DNA from: Smallanthus sonchifolius
Taxonomy: Eukaryota > Streptophyta > Magnoliopsida > Asterales > Asteraceae
DNA length: 64,000 bases
Assembly (NCBI GenBank): GCA_023525975.1
Contig: CM042030.1
Span: 21,074,350 to 21,138,349, forward strand
Direction: 5' to 3'
Shown here: piece after piece, positions 46,693 to 58,150 of the stretch
Position numbering within the stretch: position 1 is the stretch's first letter
Layout: the number at the start of each line of letters is the position of its first letter
Position numbers and translations under genes: made by a program
Notes under the pieces: generated by a model
What the model saw: the letters and a program-made list of their open reading frames with translations, nothing else
Databases searched by the model: none
What the model was told of the DNA's origin: nothing

Positions 46693-46929
46693 ATAATAAT
46701 CGTAATTTGTTTATAATAATAATCGTATTACTAGTCAAGTGTATATATATATATGTATTTGTATAATCATAAAATTTATAGAGTATAAATAACAAAAGTT
46801 ATATGTTTTGTTATAATAGGTCATACGTATTTTACCCTTCATCTATAAAGAATGTATGTATGTGAGTATATACATAAATATAGTTATATATATATATGTG
46901 TGTGTGTGTGTATGAGTACAAGCAAACAC

Positions 46930-47700
46930 GACGGCAACAACCCAAAAAAAAAAGAGAGTGCAGAGGCCGGGTCTAGAACCCGCGACCTCTGCTGTATGAG
47001 GTGAGGAGTTTAACCAGTTGATCTGGGCAAAGCCTCGATAAGGGATGGTTTTGTTTTACATTTAAACAGATGGTCTCAGGTCCCTTCTTCCCCAAATTAG
47101 GAATGGAACCCTAACCTTCCACCGAATCAATGAAATCGCGTCCCAGATCAGAGGGCAAATGCGCAGGTGGTTAAAATCGAGTAAGAGGTTAGGATGTTTA
47201 CCTGCTATTAGTCTTGATCCCACAAAAAAATGACTTCCTGTTTGCTTCTAGTAATCGCGACTTATTGGAGGTATAGGGACGAGTTCGAGCAAGATTTGAG
47301 GGGAAAATCGATTGCAATGTGGTATTGGGACTTTAAAGTTTGATTAACTACCGCGTTAAAAACTCCAAACGATTGAAATTTCGTGTATTGAAGTGTGATT
47401 CCGGGCTTTTGATTACTCAAATCGTAACCCCCCGTAAATGGGTTTTTAGAACATAATTGGCCAAATAAATTAACGATTACAAGTTCTAAATGGTTGCATG
47501 TGAGTGGGGAAACCATTTCAAGGGGATTGGAATCCGAATTGGGCAAATTTGGAGAGTTTCTTGATGCTAGTTGACTTTTTCTGAGTCAAAGTTGGGCATG
47601 AAACTTCTAGGGTTCAAAGGGTGAAGAGGGGGGCTCGCAAGAAGGGGGGTTCACACGAAATTTTGGGGGTTCAAACTAATGAAGGAGGGCTCAAAGCTCA
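46930..47700 (-). repeat. Repeat with tRNA-like module, copy 1
   Basis: Read on the minus strand, this shares its layout with 55260-56060: pyrimidine-rich start, leader-like sequence with a splice-donor-like AGGTAAAC, TTTAAA...AAAACAAAAC, the tRNA-like module, a poly-T run and TGTACTC...CACACAC. No protein frame is seen. Terminal boundaries are uncertain. Confidence 0.55.
46961..47036 (-). repeat. tRNA-like (SINE-like) module, minus strand
   Basis: On the minus strand, GCCCAGATCAACTGGTTAA resembles a pol III A box and GGGTTCTAGACCC a B box about 30 bp later. The acceptor-stem pairing is poor and it is followed by a T run, so a functional tRNA is unlikely. Confidence 0.55.
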
Positions 47701-48005
47701 TATTAGCTAATAAAATCCCCCTTTTTTATTTAAATTTGTGTTAACTACTTTATAAAATTGTGTTTATGAAATTCATAAAATTTTAGATGTTATTTGTTTA
47801 GTGTGAATATTTATAAAGGAATATGTTCCATCCTTTTTATAAAGACTACAAATTGTGTAAATGGTTTAAAAAGGGTGTGTATGTAGGTATATACGTATTT
47901 ATTTTTAACCAATTATATGCATATATCTAAAAGATGGAAATACATGATTAGTGCTCGTGAGTTTTATTAATTATCATGACAAGGTATAAACCTGTGTATA
48001 TACAT

Positions 48006-48049
<44 letters not shown>

Positions 48050-48156
48050 TATGTATAAATACATTCATTGATATGAAATTGCAACTATAAGCTTAGGATA
48101 AATCCATACTTAGAGATTCATAAATCCCACTTTTGATTTGTTTATTAACACAACGG

Positions 48157-48190
<34 letters not shown>

Positions 48191-48247
48191 ATAGTTATAA
48201 AGGAATGAGATTACATGGTCTAATAAAAAAAATACGGCCGAAAAATC
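47701..48247. other. AT-rich spacer with TA and GT microsatellites
   Basis: Contains (TA)n near 48010-48046 and 48160-48176 followed by (GT)n at 48176-48190. No gene is seen. Confidence 0.6.
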
Positions 48248-48894
48248 ATGGATGTTACAAGTGGGCTAGTAGAGAATGCGAACCGGGGAGTGAAGAGGAT
48301 TTTGGAGAAGACTGTCGGGAAAAACAGGAGGGATTGGAGAAGATTGTCGGGAAAAATAGGAAGGATTGGTACACTCGCGCTTTGGGATTTTAGACTAGCG
48401 TTCAAAACACCTATTGGGACCACACCCTTTAAGATATTTTATGGAAAGGCGTGTCACCTACCGGTAGAGCTAGAACACAAGGCGTATTGGGCCTTAAAGG
48501 CGGTCAACCTTGACTTAACACAAAACCGGTTTCTCCAATTGCATGAGTTAGAGGAGTTACGTGATGATGCATACGCATGATCCTGGACTTACAAGGAATG
48601 CACAAAAGGGTTGCATGATCGCCGGTTGAAAGGAGTGAAAGAGTTCAAGTGTGGGGATAGGGTTTTAGTATATAATTCTAGGTTGAAACTATTCTCAGGA
48701 AAGCTTAAGTCTAGGTGGACAGGTCCGTACATGGTAAAAGAAGCATTTCCGTATGGTACGGTAGAGTTACATGATGAGAAGGGTACCTCGTGGAAGGTGA
48801 ACGGTCATAGGTTAAAGCACTACATCGGAGGACCGATTGAGAATGTCGAGGGGGATGAAGTTCTTCTCAACAAGCTAGGAAAGCAAAATTGAGT
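48248..48894 (+). pseudogene. Athila-type gypsy integrase, C-terminal remnant
   Basis: Reads NRGVKRILEKTVGKNRRDW, then FKTPIGTTPFKIFYGKACHLP, VELEHKAYWALKAVN, HDRRLKGVKEFKCGDRVLVYNSRLKLF and SRWTGPYMVKEAFPYGTVEL to the stop at 48892. This is the well-known Athila/TAT integrase tail. A 32-bp tandem duplication (about 48301-48364) shifts the frame early and a stop lies near 48580. Confidence 0.82.
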
Positions 48895-49346
48895 GGGAGT
48901 GAGTCCTCGGGAAGTAGCCCGAGTGTAGAGTTTGTATACCTCTTTGTGTGTACTTTCATTTTAGTTTTTGTATTTTTCGGTTTGTGTTTTTGTATGTTTG
49001 TGCATTTCAGGGAATCATAACTGTCACACCCCCAAATTTATTTAATTAATAAACAAATAAAGGTTGCGACGATTGGTTCATTACACGATAGCAGAAGCTA
49101 TACTAGTGATTTCTAAGACTTGATTTCATAAACAATTACTATAACTAAGTAATACAATGATCTAAGTTCTTCTAGATCAACGATAGACTTGAGACTTGAT
49201 ACGCCATGCCCTTCCGGTTACTAGGAATTAATCCAGCATAGCTAGCCTATCCCAACCGCGCCATGGCTAAGAGTTACTTGAGAAACATACTTGAAAGTGT
49301 CAATACAAAGGTTGGTGAGTTCACAGAGTTAGTTATTTCAGTGCTA

Positions 49347-50012
49347 GTAGTTTTTTCTCGAAAACATGTACATAACTTTACCGTCATAAAACTAAGTAGT
49401 TTTCCCCGAAAAACTATACATGACTTAACCGTCATAAATAATAAGTAGTTTTCCCTGAAAACGTATACATGACTTAACCGTCATAAAATAAGTAGTTTTT
49501 CCCCAAAAACGTATCCATGACTTAACCGTCATAAAAATAAATAGTTTTCCCTGGAAACGTATACATGACTAAACCGTCATAAAAATAAGTAGTTTTCTCC
49601 GAAAACGTATCCATGACTTAACCGTCATAAAATAAGTAGTTTTCCCCGAAAACGTATCCATGACTTAACCGTCATAAAATAAGTAGTTTTCATCGAAAAC
49701 GTATCCATGACTTAACCGTCATAAAATAAGTAGTTTTCACCGAAAACGTATCCATGACTTAACCGTCATAAAATAAGTAGTTTTAACCGAAAACGTATCC
49801 ATTACTTAACCGTCATAAAATAAGTAGTTTTCACTGAAAACGTATCAATGACTTAACCGTCATAAAATAAGTAGTGTTCACCGAAAACGTATCCATGACT
49901 TAACCGTCATAAAATATGTAGTTTTCACCGAAAACGTATCCATGACTTAACCGTCATAAAATAAGTAGTTTCCCCGAAAACGTATCCATGACTTAATCGT
50001 CATAAAATAAGT
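49347..50012. repeat. 46-47 bp minisatellite with two palindromes per unit
   Basis: About 14 units, each reading GTAGTTTTCnnCGAAAACGT, then ATCC, then ATGACTTAACCGTCAT, then AAAATAA. Each unit contains two inverted repeats: GTTTTC/GAAAAC (3-bp loop) and ATGAC/GTCAT (6-bp loop). Units are most uniform in the middle and more divergent at the left edge. Confidence 0.9.
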
Positions 50013-50019
50013 ACAAATA

Positions 50020-51216
50020 ATTCTACACGCATATGATAAACGAAACAAGTGTTATTGATCCATTCGTAAGCTAGCTAGGCTTACAAATACCTATGCTCGT
50101 ACATGAAACCATGACAAATGAATGCCCCTCCCTCGCTAAACCACGAAAATAAGACAATATGCGGTCATTCGGCCATGTGGACCCCCGGTTAGCGCGACTA
50201 ACCATGACCGGGGACGTCACCCCCAATAGTACTATCCATAGAATCACAGGCTAAGACCATAGCTAATGGTTACAAAAGTGTTAATCCGGGGACTTTAAGC
50301 GCTATATTGTTCCTCATGTACAATATAATGTTAGTGTCTTGTTTCCTTGTTATCATTTAAAAAATGTTTGCAATGTTATCTCAACAATGTTTTCAAATGT
50401 ATTAAACAATAATGTAATACATAAGATGTAAGTATGTTTCTCCCCCCGCATTTTAAAAAGCGAAAAGGGGGTCGTGAACTCACCTTGTGTCTGATGAAAT
50501 CCTAGCAAATAACAGTGTGCTAAAAGTTCCTGTCTATCCGTACCCTAATCACACAAGGGTACTAATGAGTTAAGACTATCCGTCTTAAATGCAAGTTGTT
50601 CACCCGACTTAACGAATCCCGTTAAGTACGCCTTTGTTTATTAAAACACTGTTTCATATGACGACTCGTTGGTGATTATTATTCTAGTTTAGACGCTTAT
50701 ATATTTTCCGAGAAAATATTATGTTTCCATATTGGTGACTTGTTATGTGTACCAAAAATAAATATTATTTTTGCGATAGCTCATAATATATTTATATTAT
50801 GATCACGTATAACCATATAATTATTTCTTACCCATAATTATATAATAATCACAAATATCGTCCAAGTATGTTCTACGCATGTCAATTTTCCTACGTGCAC
50901 ATAAACCACGTTAACACATCCACATGCAATTTCTTGTTCCGAACAACATTTATTAACTTAGTTATGTTCGTTTTGCATACATCTTTATTTATTTTCATCA
51001 ACTACATGCATACATGTATTCATACATCACTACATATATTCACATTTATTTCACGATGTCATGGGTTTATTTATTTTTAACCGAACTTAACCATAGGTTT
51101 CATGCACATATACACCTTATCTATTTTTGACCATATGTGCCCATATAAATGTTCTTGTGTTGATACTAAGCATTATTTTCACAATCAGTTCCATGATGAA
51201 CTAAAACCGCACATCA

Positions 51217-51247
<31 letters not shown>

Positions 51248-52420
51248 CGAATCTTTCCGAGTTAACCATTTAGAACATTCACATATATTTTACTATCACC
51301 TATATATATACATATACATGCATATTCTTCATCATGTTTATATCAAATAACATGAACCCTTTTATAGACATACTCCATAACATGCATATACATATATATA
51401 TTTTGACACATGTGCATACATATTCACCTTTCATGTTTTGTTACTAGATATCACCAAGTTATAAGCATATATATGTATGTTTTCAAACCATCTAAACATT
51501 TCATAAAACATTCTATGATCAAACTATAGTTGTACACACATATGTATATATTATGGTTGGATATATACATATACTTTACATGTCTTTAAATTTTTAGATC
51601 TTTAAAGTTATCACATGTTGAGACATGCTCCATGATCTACATTCAAATATACACACATGCATATACTTTACGGTTTTATATATATATATATACATTTAAC
51701 AATTTCCAAGTCAACCAACTACAATCATATGTATACATACATATATATATATATCGGCTTTTACATATATATATATTTATATATATACCCTTTACTTGAT
51801 TCAAATCTTAAATCTTTCGGGTTATTTGATACTTTTTATAAAAATCATTAATTTCCCCAAACCCTTTCGTTTTCAAAGATGAACAATGTGCTTAGATCAA
51901 GAATAAAAGACGAAGATAAAGATTGTGTCGGTTTCGTACCACTAGACAAAGCTAGGTGAAGAACAACGATTAGAAAGTGATGATGACTTGATATGCTAGC
52001 AAGACCGACCCTTAATCCTTCAAACCTCCCTTGAATCTCCCAAGTTCTAGCTAGACTCTTTAGATTTTTGTTCTTGGATTTTTTTTTGAAAGATGCAAGT
52101 GTGTGTGTGTAGGAATCGTATATATATAAGTAGAGAAAGAGAGTTGGAGTGTTCAAGTAATCATCATGATTACTAATGATGATGGAGGAGACCTTTGCTT
52201 GTGAATACACTTGATTAACTATGGGTTCTTATGATGTAATCATGGTTCATGATGGATTGGTGGCAAGGTGGGTGTTGTCACCTCAAGTGTTATCATTACA
52301 ATGATTACTAGATGGTATTTAGGTAGTGTAAGCCCGGTAGGTGATCCCGTGATAATATACCCGGTGTATGAACTTTTAATGATCCGATAACTTTGTATAT
52401 ATTTACCTATATATATATAT

Positions 52421-52473
<53 letters not shown>

Positions 52474-53100
52474 TTAGATGGAACAGGGGTTAAGTGTAGA
52501 TCTCAACAATTCATCATCATTATGATTTGATATTGGAGTGGAGTACAAGCAAAGATATAATGATGGTGATGTGATCTTTAAGTTGCTTGCACTCTTGGTC
52601 ATAATCATGATGATTATGACGCTTGAGTGTTGTGTAAGCAAAGCAATCATGATGTGATTGATTTAGATGCGCTATATTACCCAAAATTAATACCCGCTTT
52701 AATATCTTTAATTATTAAGACGTCCTACATTTTGTGTAGTTTGACTAGCTTTAATAATCTGCTAGTGAATACCGACATACTTATTACTTTAATTATATTA
52801 TACATGTATACACATAAAATAACTCAAGGCCATGCAACCAACATTTTTATGTCCATGTTTTAAGGTTTAGTCACCAATATATACGTTTTTATATTAAAAC
52901 GTATCCCTAGACTTTTACTGGAATAAAATCTCATTAATCACCAACGAACGTTCAATGCGGGTTATTATTGTTTATTTCCTAGTAATTCTTAAAAATTACT
53001 AAATATGATATGGGTTCCTTTGCTAGGCTCCTTGACAATACTTTGTCAAAATAAAATCTCAAGAAATATATTAAAAAATTAACGTGCAAATATGCCTATG
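50020..53100. other. Interior of the solo LTR without genes
   Basis: AT-rich, with (TA)n tracts near 51220-51246, 51680-51692, 51760-51790 and 52395-52470. The minus strand carries a TATA-like run near 52125 followed by CA-rich and polar short frames (51848-52210) that look like transcribed LTR leader rather than a gene. Confidence 0.5.
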
Positions 53101-53295
53101 GGTATTGGCCTAGAATATTGGGTGTCACAGTAACCATTCATGGCAAAGAATACCATCAAAATAGACGTTACAGTTATGTAAGACTTCAATCTGGAGGTTG
53201 GAACGGGTTTTTAAGATATTTGGGTGAAGCAGAAAGTTAATGATAAAAAAAATTGGCTAAGTAAAATCGGGCTTAATTTTCTGTAAATGGGTGTT

Positions 53296-53437
53296 CCTTG
53301 CGATACGCGAAGCAATATGGGGTGTTACTCGCGGTACGCGAGAGACAAAAGAAAAAAAAAAGAATTTCTTGTCCCTCGTGGTACGCAAGGCACTGAAAAG
53401 GTGCTTCCGGTTTATCTCCCTTCGCGCTACGTGAAAG
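53296..53437. repeat. CGCGTACGCG-type palindrome array
   Basis: Four imperfect inverted repeats: CCTTGCGATACGCGAAG (53296), CTCGCGGTACGCGAG (53328), CCTCGTGGTACGCAAGG (53374) and CTTCGCGCTACGTGAAAG (53420). The last ends about 24 bp before the TATA-like run. Confidence 0.75.
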
Positions 53438-54712
53438 AGTAAGGCCTGTAAAATCAGAAAAAATAAATAAGAGCCCTTTTGACCGTCTTCTTCACCACAC
53501 CACCACCATCCACCCCCTCCTCTCTTGTGACTACTCCACTTTTCCCCACCACCGCCATCTCCTCCAGCTACCGCCATCACCAGCTTCATCTCACACTACC
53601 ACCGGTCCACCCACCACCAACCATCTTCCCTACCCTAATCCCATCGGCCACCTGCAAACGCCACCACCCATCGCCACCTGCTACCACTGTCCCAGGAGCT
53701 CTCAGGTTTTTCTGGCCCGCTTCACCTTCTATCATTTGTTATCGGTCGAAATTGAGGTACATTCCTTGTTACATTGTGAAATCGAGTACATTTTAGTGTA
53801 AATAGAGTTGGTTTTAGTTAAATTGTGAGTAAATGTTGCTAATTAATGTAATTTTGAGTCATATCTGATTGCATTAAAGAGTTGTGTAAGTTCAATTCAT
53901 AGGATAGGTGGATCGATATTTGTGTAATGATTGCATTGAGGCGTTTGAATAGGTTTCGAGTCAGTTACGGTTCAATTGAGATTGTTAGAAATTGGGACGC
54001 GTGACACTTGAACCAATGTAATTTGGGTAATTGTATGCTTTTGGTTTTTGCTGAGTCTTATCATGTGTAATTTGAGTCGTTTGGGTCATTTTATTGTAAC
54101 ATGAGTCATTTTGTAGGCTTCATTAGTTTAGATTGGGTAAAATTAGTCACGAGCATGTAAAGTGAATTAATTTAAATCGATCAGGTCGTTTTGATTCAAA
54201 ATGGTAATTGAAATATTAGAATTGATATGTATGAATTTTGATTATGTTGCCCCGTGACTTTCTCTATGTGCTCGTGTATCAGTTTAACATGTGTATTACT
54301 AAACCATGCACTGTATTCGTATAGCTTTATATATCGAGTCAGTTAACCAATTTGTTAGTTTTACTTTTAATTTTAGTCTAATTGTCAATTATAGTCATTC
54401 GAGCATGTTGGTCTAATCAATTGTTGTAGATTGTGTAAATTGCATCTCGGGATACTGTATTTATGATTTTGCAGGTTTACACCGCCTCGCTCGTACTCAA
54501 TCTCCATTCGGGCGAGGTTGTCTGGTTTTAAATTAAACAAAAAGGGTATCCCGAATTTTTTAATTTTTATTTTATTTTAGTTCTTGTATTTTAATTTATT
54601 TTATCGTACAAATACTTAGGACGACTTCGAATAAAATGCTATACAATCGTCTTGCCCAATAGGATTGCCTCATTATTATATATTTTTGTTGTTCTAACTT
54701 GTTTTTGCATGC

Positions 54713-54784
54713 ATGTCTGATCCGGGTGCTTCTTCGAGCGCGGCCGGTAGGGCCAAGCGCAGGCTGGGACCAGCCCCGCTGTAA
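54713..54784 (+). pseudogene. Short gag-start-like ORF
   Basis: ATG at 54713 gives MSDPGASSSAAGRAKRRL and a stop at 54782-54784. The Ser/Ala-rich then basic start is like the N-terminus of Athila-type gag, but only 23 codons are open. Weak evidence. Confidence 0.3.
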
Positions 54785-54998
54785 TCCCCAGGAATTTTCC
54801 CGCCCTTATTTTAACTTTTCCGGCACATGTAATTTCATTGTTTTATGAATTTTCATTCTACTTATTATAATCCATGCATACATATATTGAATACAATTAT
54901 TTAAAATTCAAAGGTAATAAATATTTGTTTAGGACATTATGTAAATAGTTTTTATCATGAAATAAATGCATGTGTGCTAAGGTATATTTTTGTTTAAA

Positions 54999-55033
<35 letters not shown>

Positions 55034-55259
55034 ATATATATATATAATCACATTAAGTTATAAATTCTATAAAAAAAGTTGGGTTTATAAAATTGTATTA
55101 TTTAAATTTCAAAACAAATGATTTTATTAGAAATAGAACCATTTTAAATTATAAAAATTATATAAATATAATTACATAACATTTATAATTTATTAAGTTT
55201 TATATAAAATTTAGTAATCTCCTCACTTTATAAAAGTCCAGGGTCTAAAATATAATTTC
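54785..55259. other. AT-rich spacer
   Basis: Contains (TA)n at 55004-55045. No gene or repeat boundary is supported. Confidence 0.5.
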
Positions 55260-56060
55260 TGAAAAACTTAAACCTAAGTTTGCATTTAAATGGTTAGACA
55301 CTTGAAACCTCAGGGACTGAATCTATAAATTCTGGAACCCTCCCCCACCCCCCAATCGATTTTGACCAGGAAAGAGTCAACAAGAACAGGCTTCTAAATT
55401 CTTGACTTTCAAAAGTCAATAGGGGTGAGATTCAAGCCCAATTGATTCCCAAATCATCAAATCGATGAGTTATAACTCCAGGGGATGTATACGAACAGTT
55501 ATGCGACCGTTTGAATCATCCCAATTTACTCTCAATTCAATGATTAGAATGCAATTAAAACCAAAACCGTTCTAAGCCATTAAGCGGATTGATATCTACA
55601 CTCTAGGTGGAATTGAAACGTATAAACTAGTCTAGCAACTCGCAACACCTGTTTAATACTCAATCGACCAACGCAAATTGTGTACCACCGGAATTCTTCA
55701 TGCAAAAACAGCCCTACTCCTCCCTCCCCGCCACGACAGCCGATTGAACACGAACAACATCCATCCGACGTATTAAGGATCAAATCCAGGTAAATAACAC
55801 CCATTCTCACTCGATTTAACCTTCTATCCCAAAAGCCCTCTGAATGGAATACGATTCCTTCTTGGATTCGGGACTAGGGTTTTGATTTGGGTATATTGGG
55901 GAAGAAGACTTGCGGGTCTAGATGTTTAAAAACAAAACGCGTCCAATTCCTCTCATGGCACATTGCCCGGATCAACTGGTTAAGACACTTCCCCATCCGG
56001 TAGAGGTAGCAGGTTCAAACCCGGGCAGACCCATTTTTCTTATTCCTTTTTTTTTTATGC
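55260..56060 (+). repeat. Repeat with tRNA-like module, copy 2
   Basis: Same layout as 46930-47700, in the opposite orientation: leader-like sequence, splice-donor-like CCAGGTAAATAAC (55788-55800), TTTAAAAACAAAAC, the tRNA-like module, a T run, TGTACTCCCTCACACAC. No protein frame is seen. Confidence 0.55.
55956..56031 (+). repeat. tRNA-like (SINE-like) module, plus strand
   Basis: ATTGCCCGGATCAACTGGTTAAG resembles an A box region and AGGTTCAAACCCGG a B box, followed by a T run at 56047-56056. The arms do not form a clean cloverleaf. Confidence 0.55.
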
Positions 56061-56185
56061 AATGTACTCCCTCACACACGTTATTATATTAATGGGTTTG
56101 GGCTATTAAACTAACACCTTTATGAACTTTTGGGTTTATAAGTATTAACATTTAGTGAAAAATAGTATATATATATATATATATA

Positions 56186-58150
56186 GGGGATGGTTCCCCT
56201 AAGAAGTGTACTTTGGCTAAGAAGCTTAAGAAGCAATCTTATCCATTCAATTGGATGATCAATGGTAGATATTTAAATATAGGAAAACTTAGAGGTGGAG
56301 GGACATTTTTGGAAACCCACAATTGTTGGCTTTTTTCAAATCCCCCCACTTTTTTTTAAACGTACATATCTTTTTCATACGACCTTATTTTTTAAAAAAA
56401 ATTTCACCATAAAAACGAGTGTTTTTTACCTTTAATTCGAGTATAGTATTGCTATATTTTTTATTAAAAAAACGGACACTATACAAAATTATGCGATTTT
56501 ACATAAATTGTGCTGGTTTACATAAATTGTGCTGTTTTATGGAAAATCAAACCAGCACAAACAAAAATATCAAACCAGCACAAATAAACAAGCACAAAAT
56601 TAGCAAACTAGCACACAAACAACAAACCTACACAATTACTAGCACAACCAGCACTAACAAACTATCACAACAACAATGTGATTTAAAAAAACAAATCAGC
56701 ACAAATAATGAGAACAAGATAAACCAGCACAAATAAACAGGCACAAAATTAGCAAACTAGCACACAAACAACAAACCTGCACAGTTACTAGCACAACCAG
56801 CACTAACAAACTAGCACAACAACAATGTGATTTAAAAAAACAAATCAGCACAAATAATGAGAACAAGACCAACCAGCACAATAATTAGCACAAAAAACCA
56901 GCACGTGTGATAACAGCACAACAGGAAAAATAGTAGAGGAAAACAGCACAAGAGAAACTCAGCACAGTCGAAAAAATAGTAGAGGAAAACAGCACAAAAA
57001 AGTCAGCACAACCAACCAACATAACATAAAAAAATACATCACAGGAAAACAAAATTTCAGCACATTCAGTAGAATAAAAAAAACCAGCACAATACATTTT
57101 CTCTTTGGTAAAATCATAACAATGAAAAAAATAGAGTACGGTAAAGCAAGAAGAACTGCTAGAAAAGTTATTATTTAGTTGAACTGTTAATAAACAATTA
57201 CCTTAAAAATCATCAAAAGGATGAGCGTTCAATGCATCTTAGTGAAATTGTTTAGTATTGCTATATTTTACTCTAAAACAAAATCAACACTTAGTGAAAT
57301 TGTGCTACTTTACGTAAATGTGCTGGTTTATAGTAAAACAGCACAACTAACCATGCTGCATTGTAAAACAACATAATTAACTGTGCTGCATTGTAAAACA
57401 ACACAATTAACTGTGCTGCTTTATCATAAAACAACACCAAACATAACAATTAGTTGTGTTGTTTCACAACACCAAAAGAACACGGTTCATTGTGTACCTT
57501 GCTTTTCTTAGCTAACCAAACACAAACAAAACCAGCACAATAAAACTAGTATATCAAACCAGCACAAAACAAAACCAGCACAAAACAACATTTTGATGCA
57601 TAAGCTTTTTGTTGCCTACCACTAAACCGTTTTTTTTTTTGTGTATGGATGTTTTAAATTTTTATTTTTAAATAATGCTACCAAATTAGGCACATAATAA
57701 TTGACTAAAAGTACACACATTAAAGAAACCATTACATTTACATAAATTGTGTTGTTTTACCAGAAACCAGCAAATTTTTAATGTGTTAAATTGTGTTGTT
57801 TTACCAGAAACCAGCACATTTACGAGAAACCAGCACATTCACAATTTCGTTAAGTGTCGTTTTTGTTTTTGCAAAAAAAATATAGCAATACTATACTCAA
57901 ATTAAAGATAAAAAAACGCTCGATTTTATGGTGTAATTTTTTTTTAAAAATAATGTCATATGAAAAAGTTATGAACGTTTAAAAAAAGTGGGGGAAGGTG
58001 AAAAAAGTCAACAAAAGTGGCTATTACTTAAATACCCTCCCACCCCTTATTTTTCATACACTTCAATCTCTACCGTTGATCATCTAATTAAATGGATGAG
58101 ATTACTTCTTAGGCTTCTTAGCCAAATTAGACTTCTTATTTGATCCCCCC
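56186..58150. mobile_element. Long-TIR non-autonomous DNA element (1965 bp) in a TA tract
   Basis: Both ends begin GGGG next to TATATATA and are inverted copies of each other over roughly 280 bp (shared AAGAAGT, TTTGGCTAAGAAGC, GATGATCAATGGTAGA, GAGTATAGTATTGCTATAT). The interior carries dozens of CAGCACAA words in the left half and TTGTGCTG in the right half, extending the inverted symmetry. A direct duplication of about 150 bp occupies 56574-56872. There is no transposase frame. Confidence 0.75.
56574..56872. repeat. Tandem 150-bp duplication of CAGCACAA-rich sequence
   Basis: The segment starting CAGCACAAATAAACA recurs almost unchanged about 150 bp later, through ATGTGATTTAAAAAAACAAA, with few substitutions. 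This suggests a recent duplication. Confidence 0.8.

Larger units (their letters stand above)
44745..46739 (+). mobile_element. Element X3: third FLNRS-ORF element, 3' truncated
   Basis: Begins with a GCGAACTT palindrome array and TATA box, then more GCGAACTT words in the leader (44906-45078), then the FLNRS ORF. It ends in AT-rich sequence. The layout repeats that of X1 and X2. Confidence 0.6.
49022..53129 (-). mobile_element. Solo LTR of about 4.1 kb, minus strand
   Basis: Ends are TGTCACACC...GGTGTCACA, i.e. TGTGACACC...GGTGTGACA on the minus strand, the standard gypsy LTR ends. The flanks ATAAC (49017-49021) and GTAAC (53130-53134) match at four of five bases, consistent with a target duplication. 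There is no coding region between. It contains a minisatellite (49347-50012), the LTR module shared with the Tekay LTRs (minus strand 50493-50431) and several (TA)n tracts. It interrupts the DNA downstream of the Athila integrase. Confidence 0.68.
53130..54784 (+). mobile_element. LTR/leader-like segment with short gag start, Athila-like
   Basis: After the solo LTR the sequence runs through a palindrome array (53296-53437), a TATA-like AAATAAATAAG (53461), a CACCACC/CT-rich leader and a long AT-rich leader. A splice-acceptor-like TTTTGCAG follows near 54475, then an ATG at 54713. It may be the 3' LTR of the Athila remnant followed by the interior of another copy. LTR ends were not identified, so this is tentative. 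Confidence 0.4.

Noticed and set aside
49347..50012. Regular short repeats looking like a CRISPR array
   Set aside because: Units are adjacent near-identical 46-47 bp blocks without unique spacers, inside an LTR in plant nuclear DNA. It is a minisatellite.
51102..52428. Small ORFs rich in Tyr/Ile/His
   Set aside because: Products of (TA)n and ATAC-rich sequence inside the solo LTR, not genes.
53257..53796. Opposing ORFs with Gly/Trp-rich and Pro/Thr-rich proteins
   Set aside because: They arise from low-complexity CACCACC/CT-rich leader DNA on opposite strands and show no domain.
55956..56031. A functional tRNA gene
   Set aside because: A and B box-like sequences are present but the arms do not pair into a cloverleaf, and a diverged inverse copy exists at 46961-47036 in the same repeat context.
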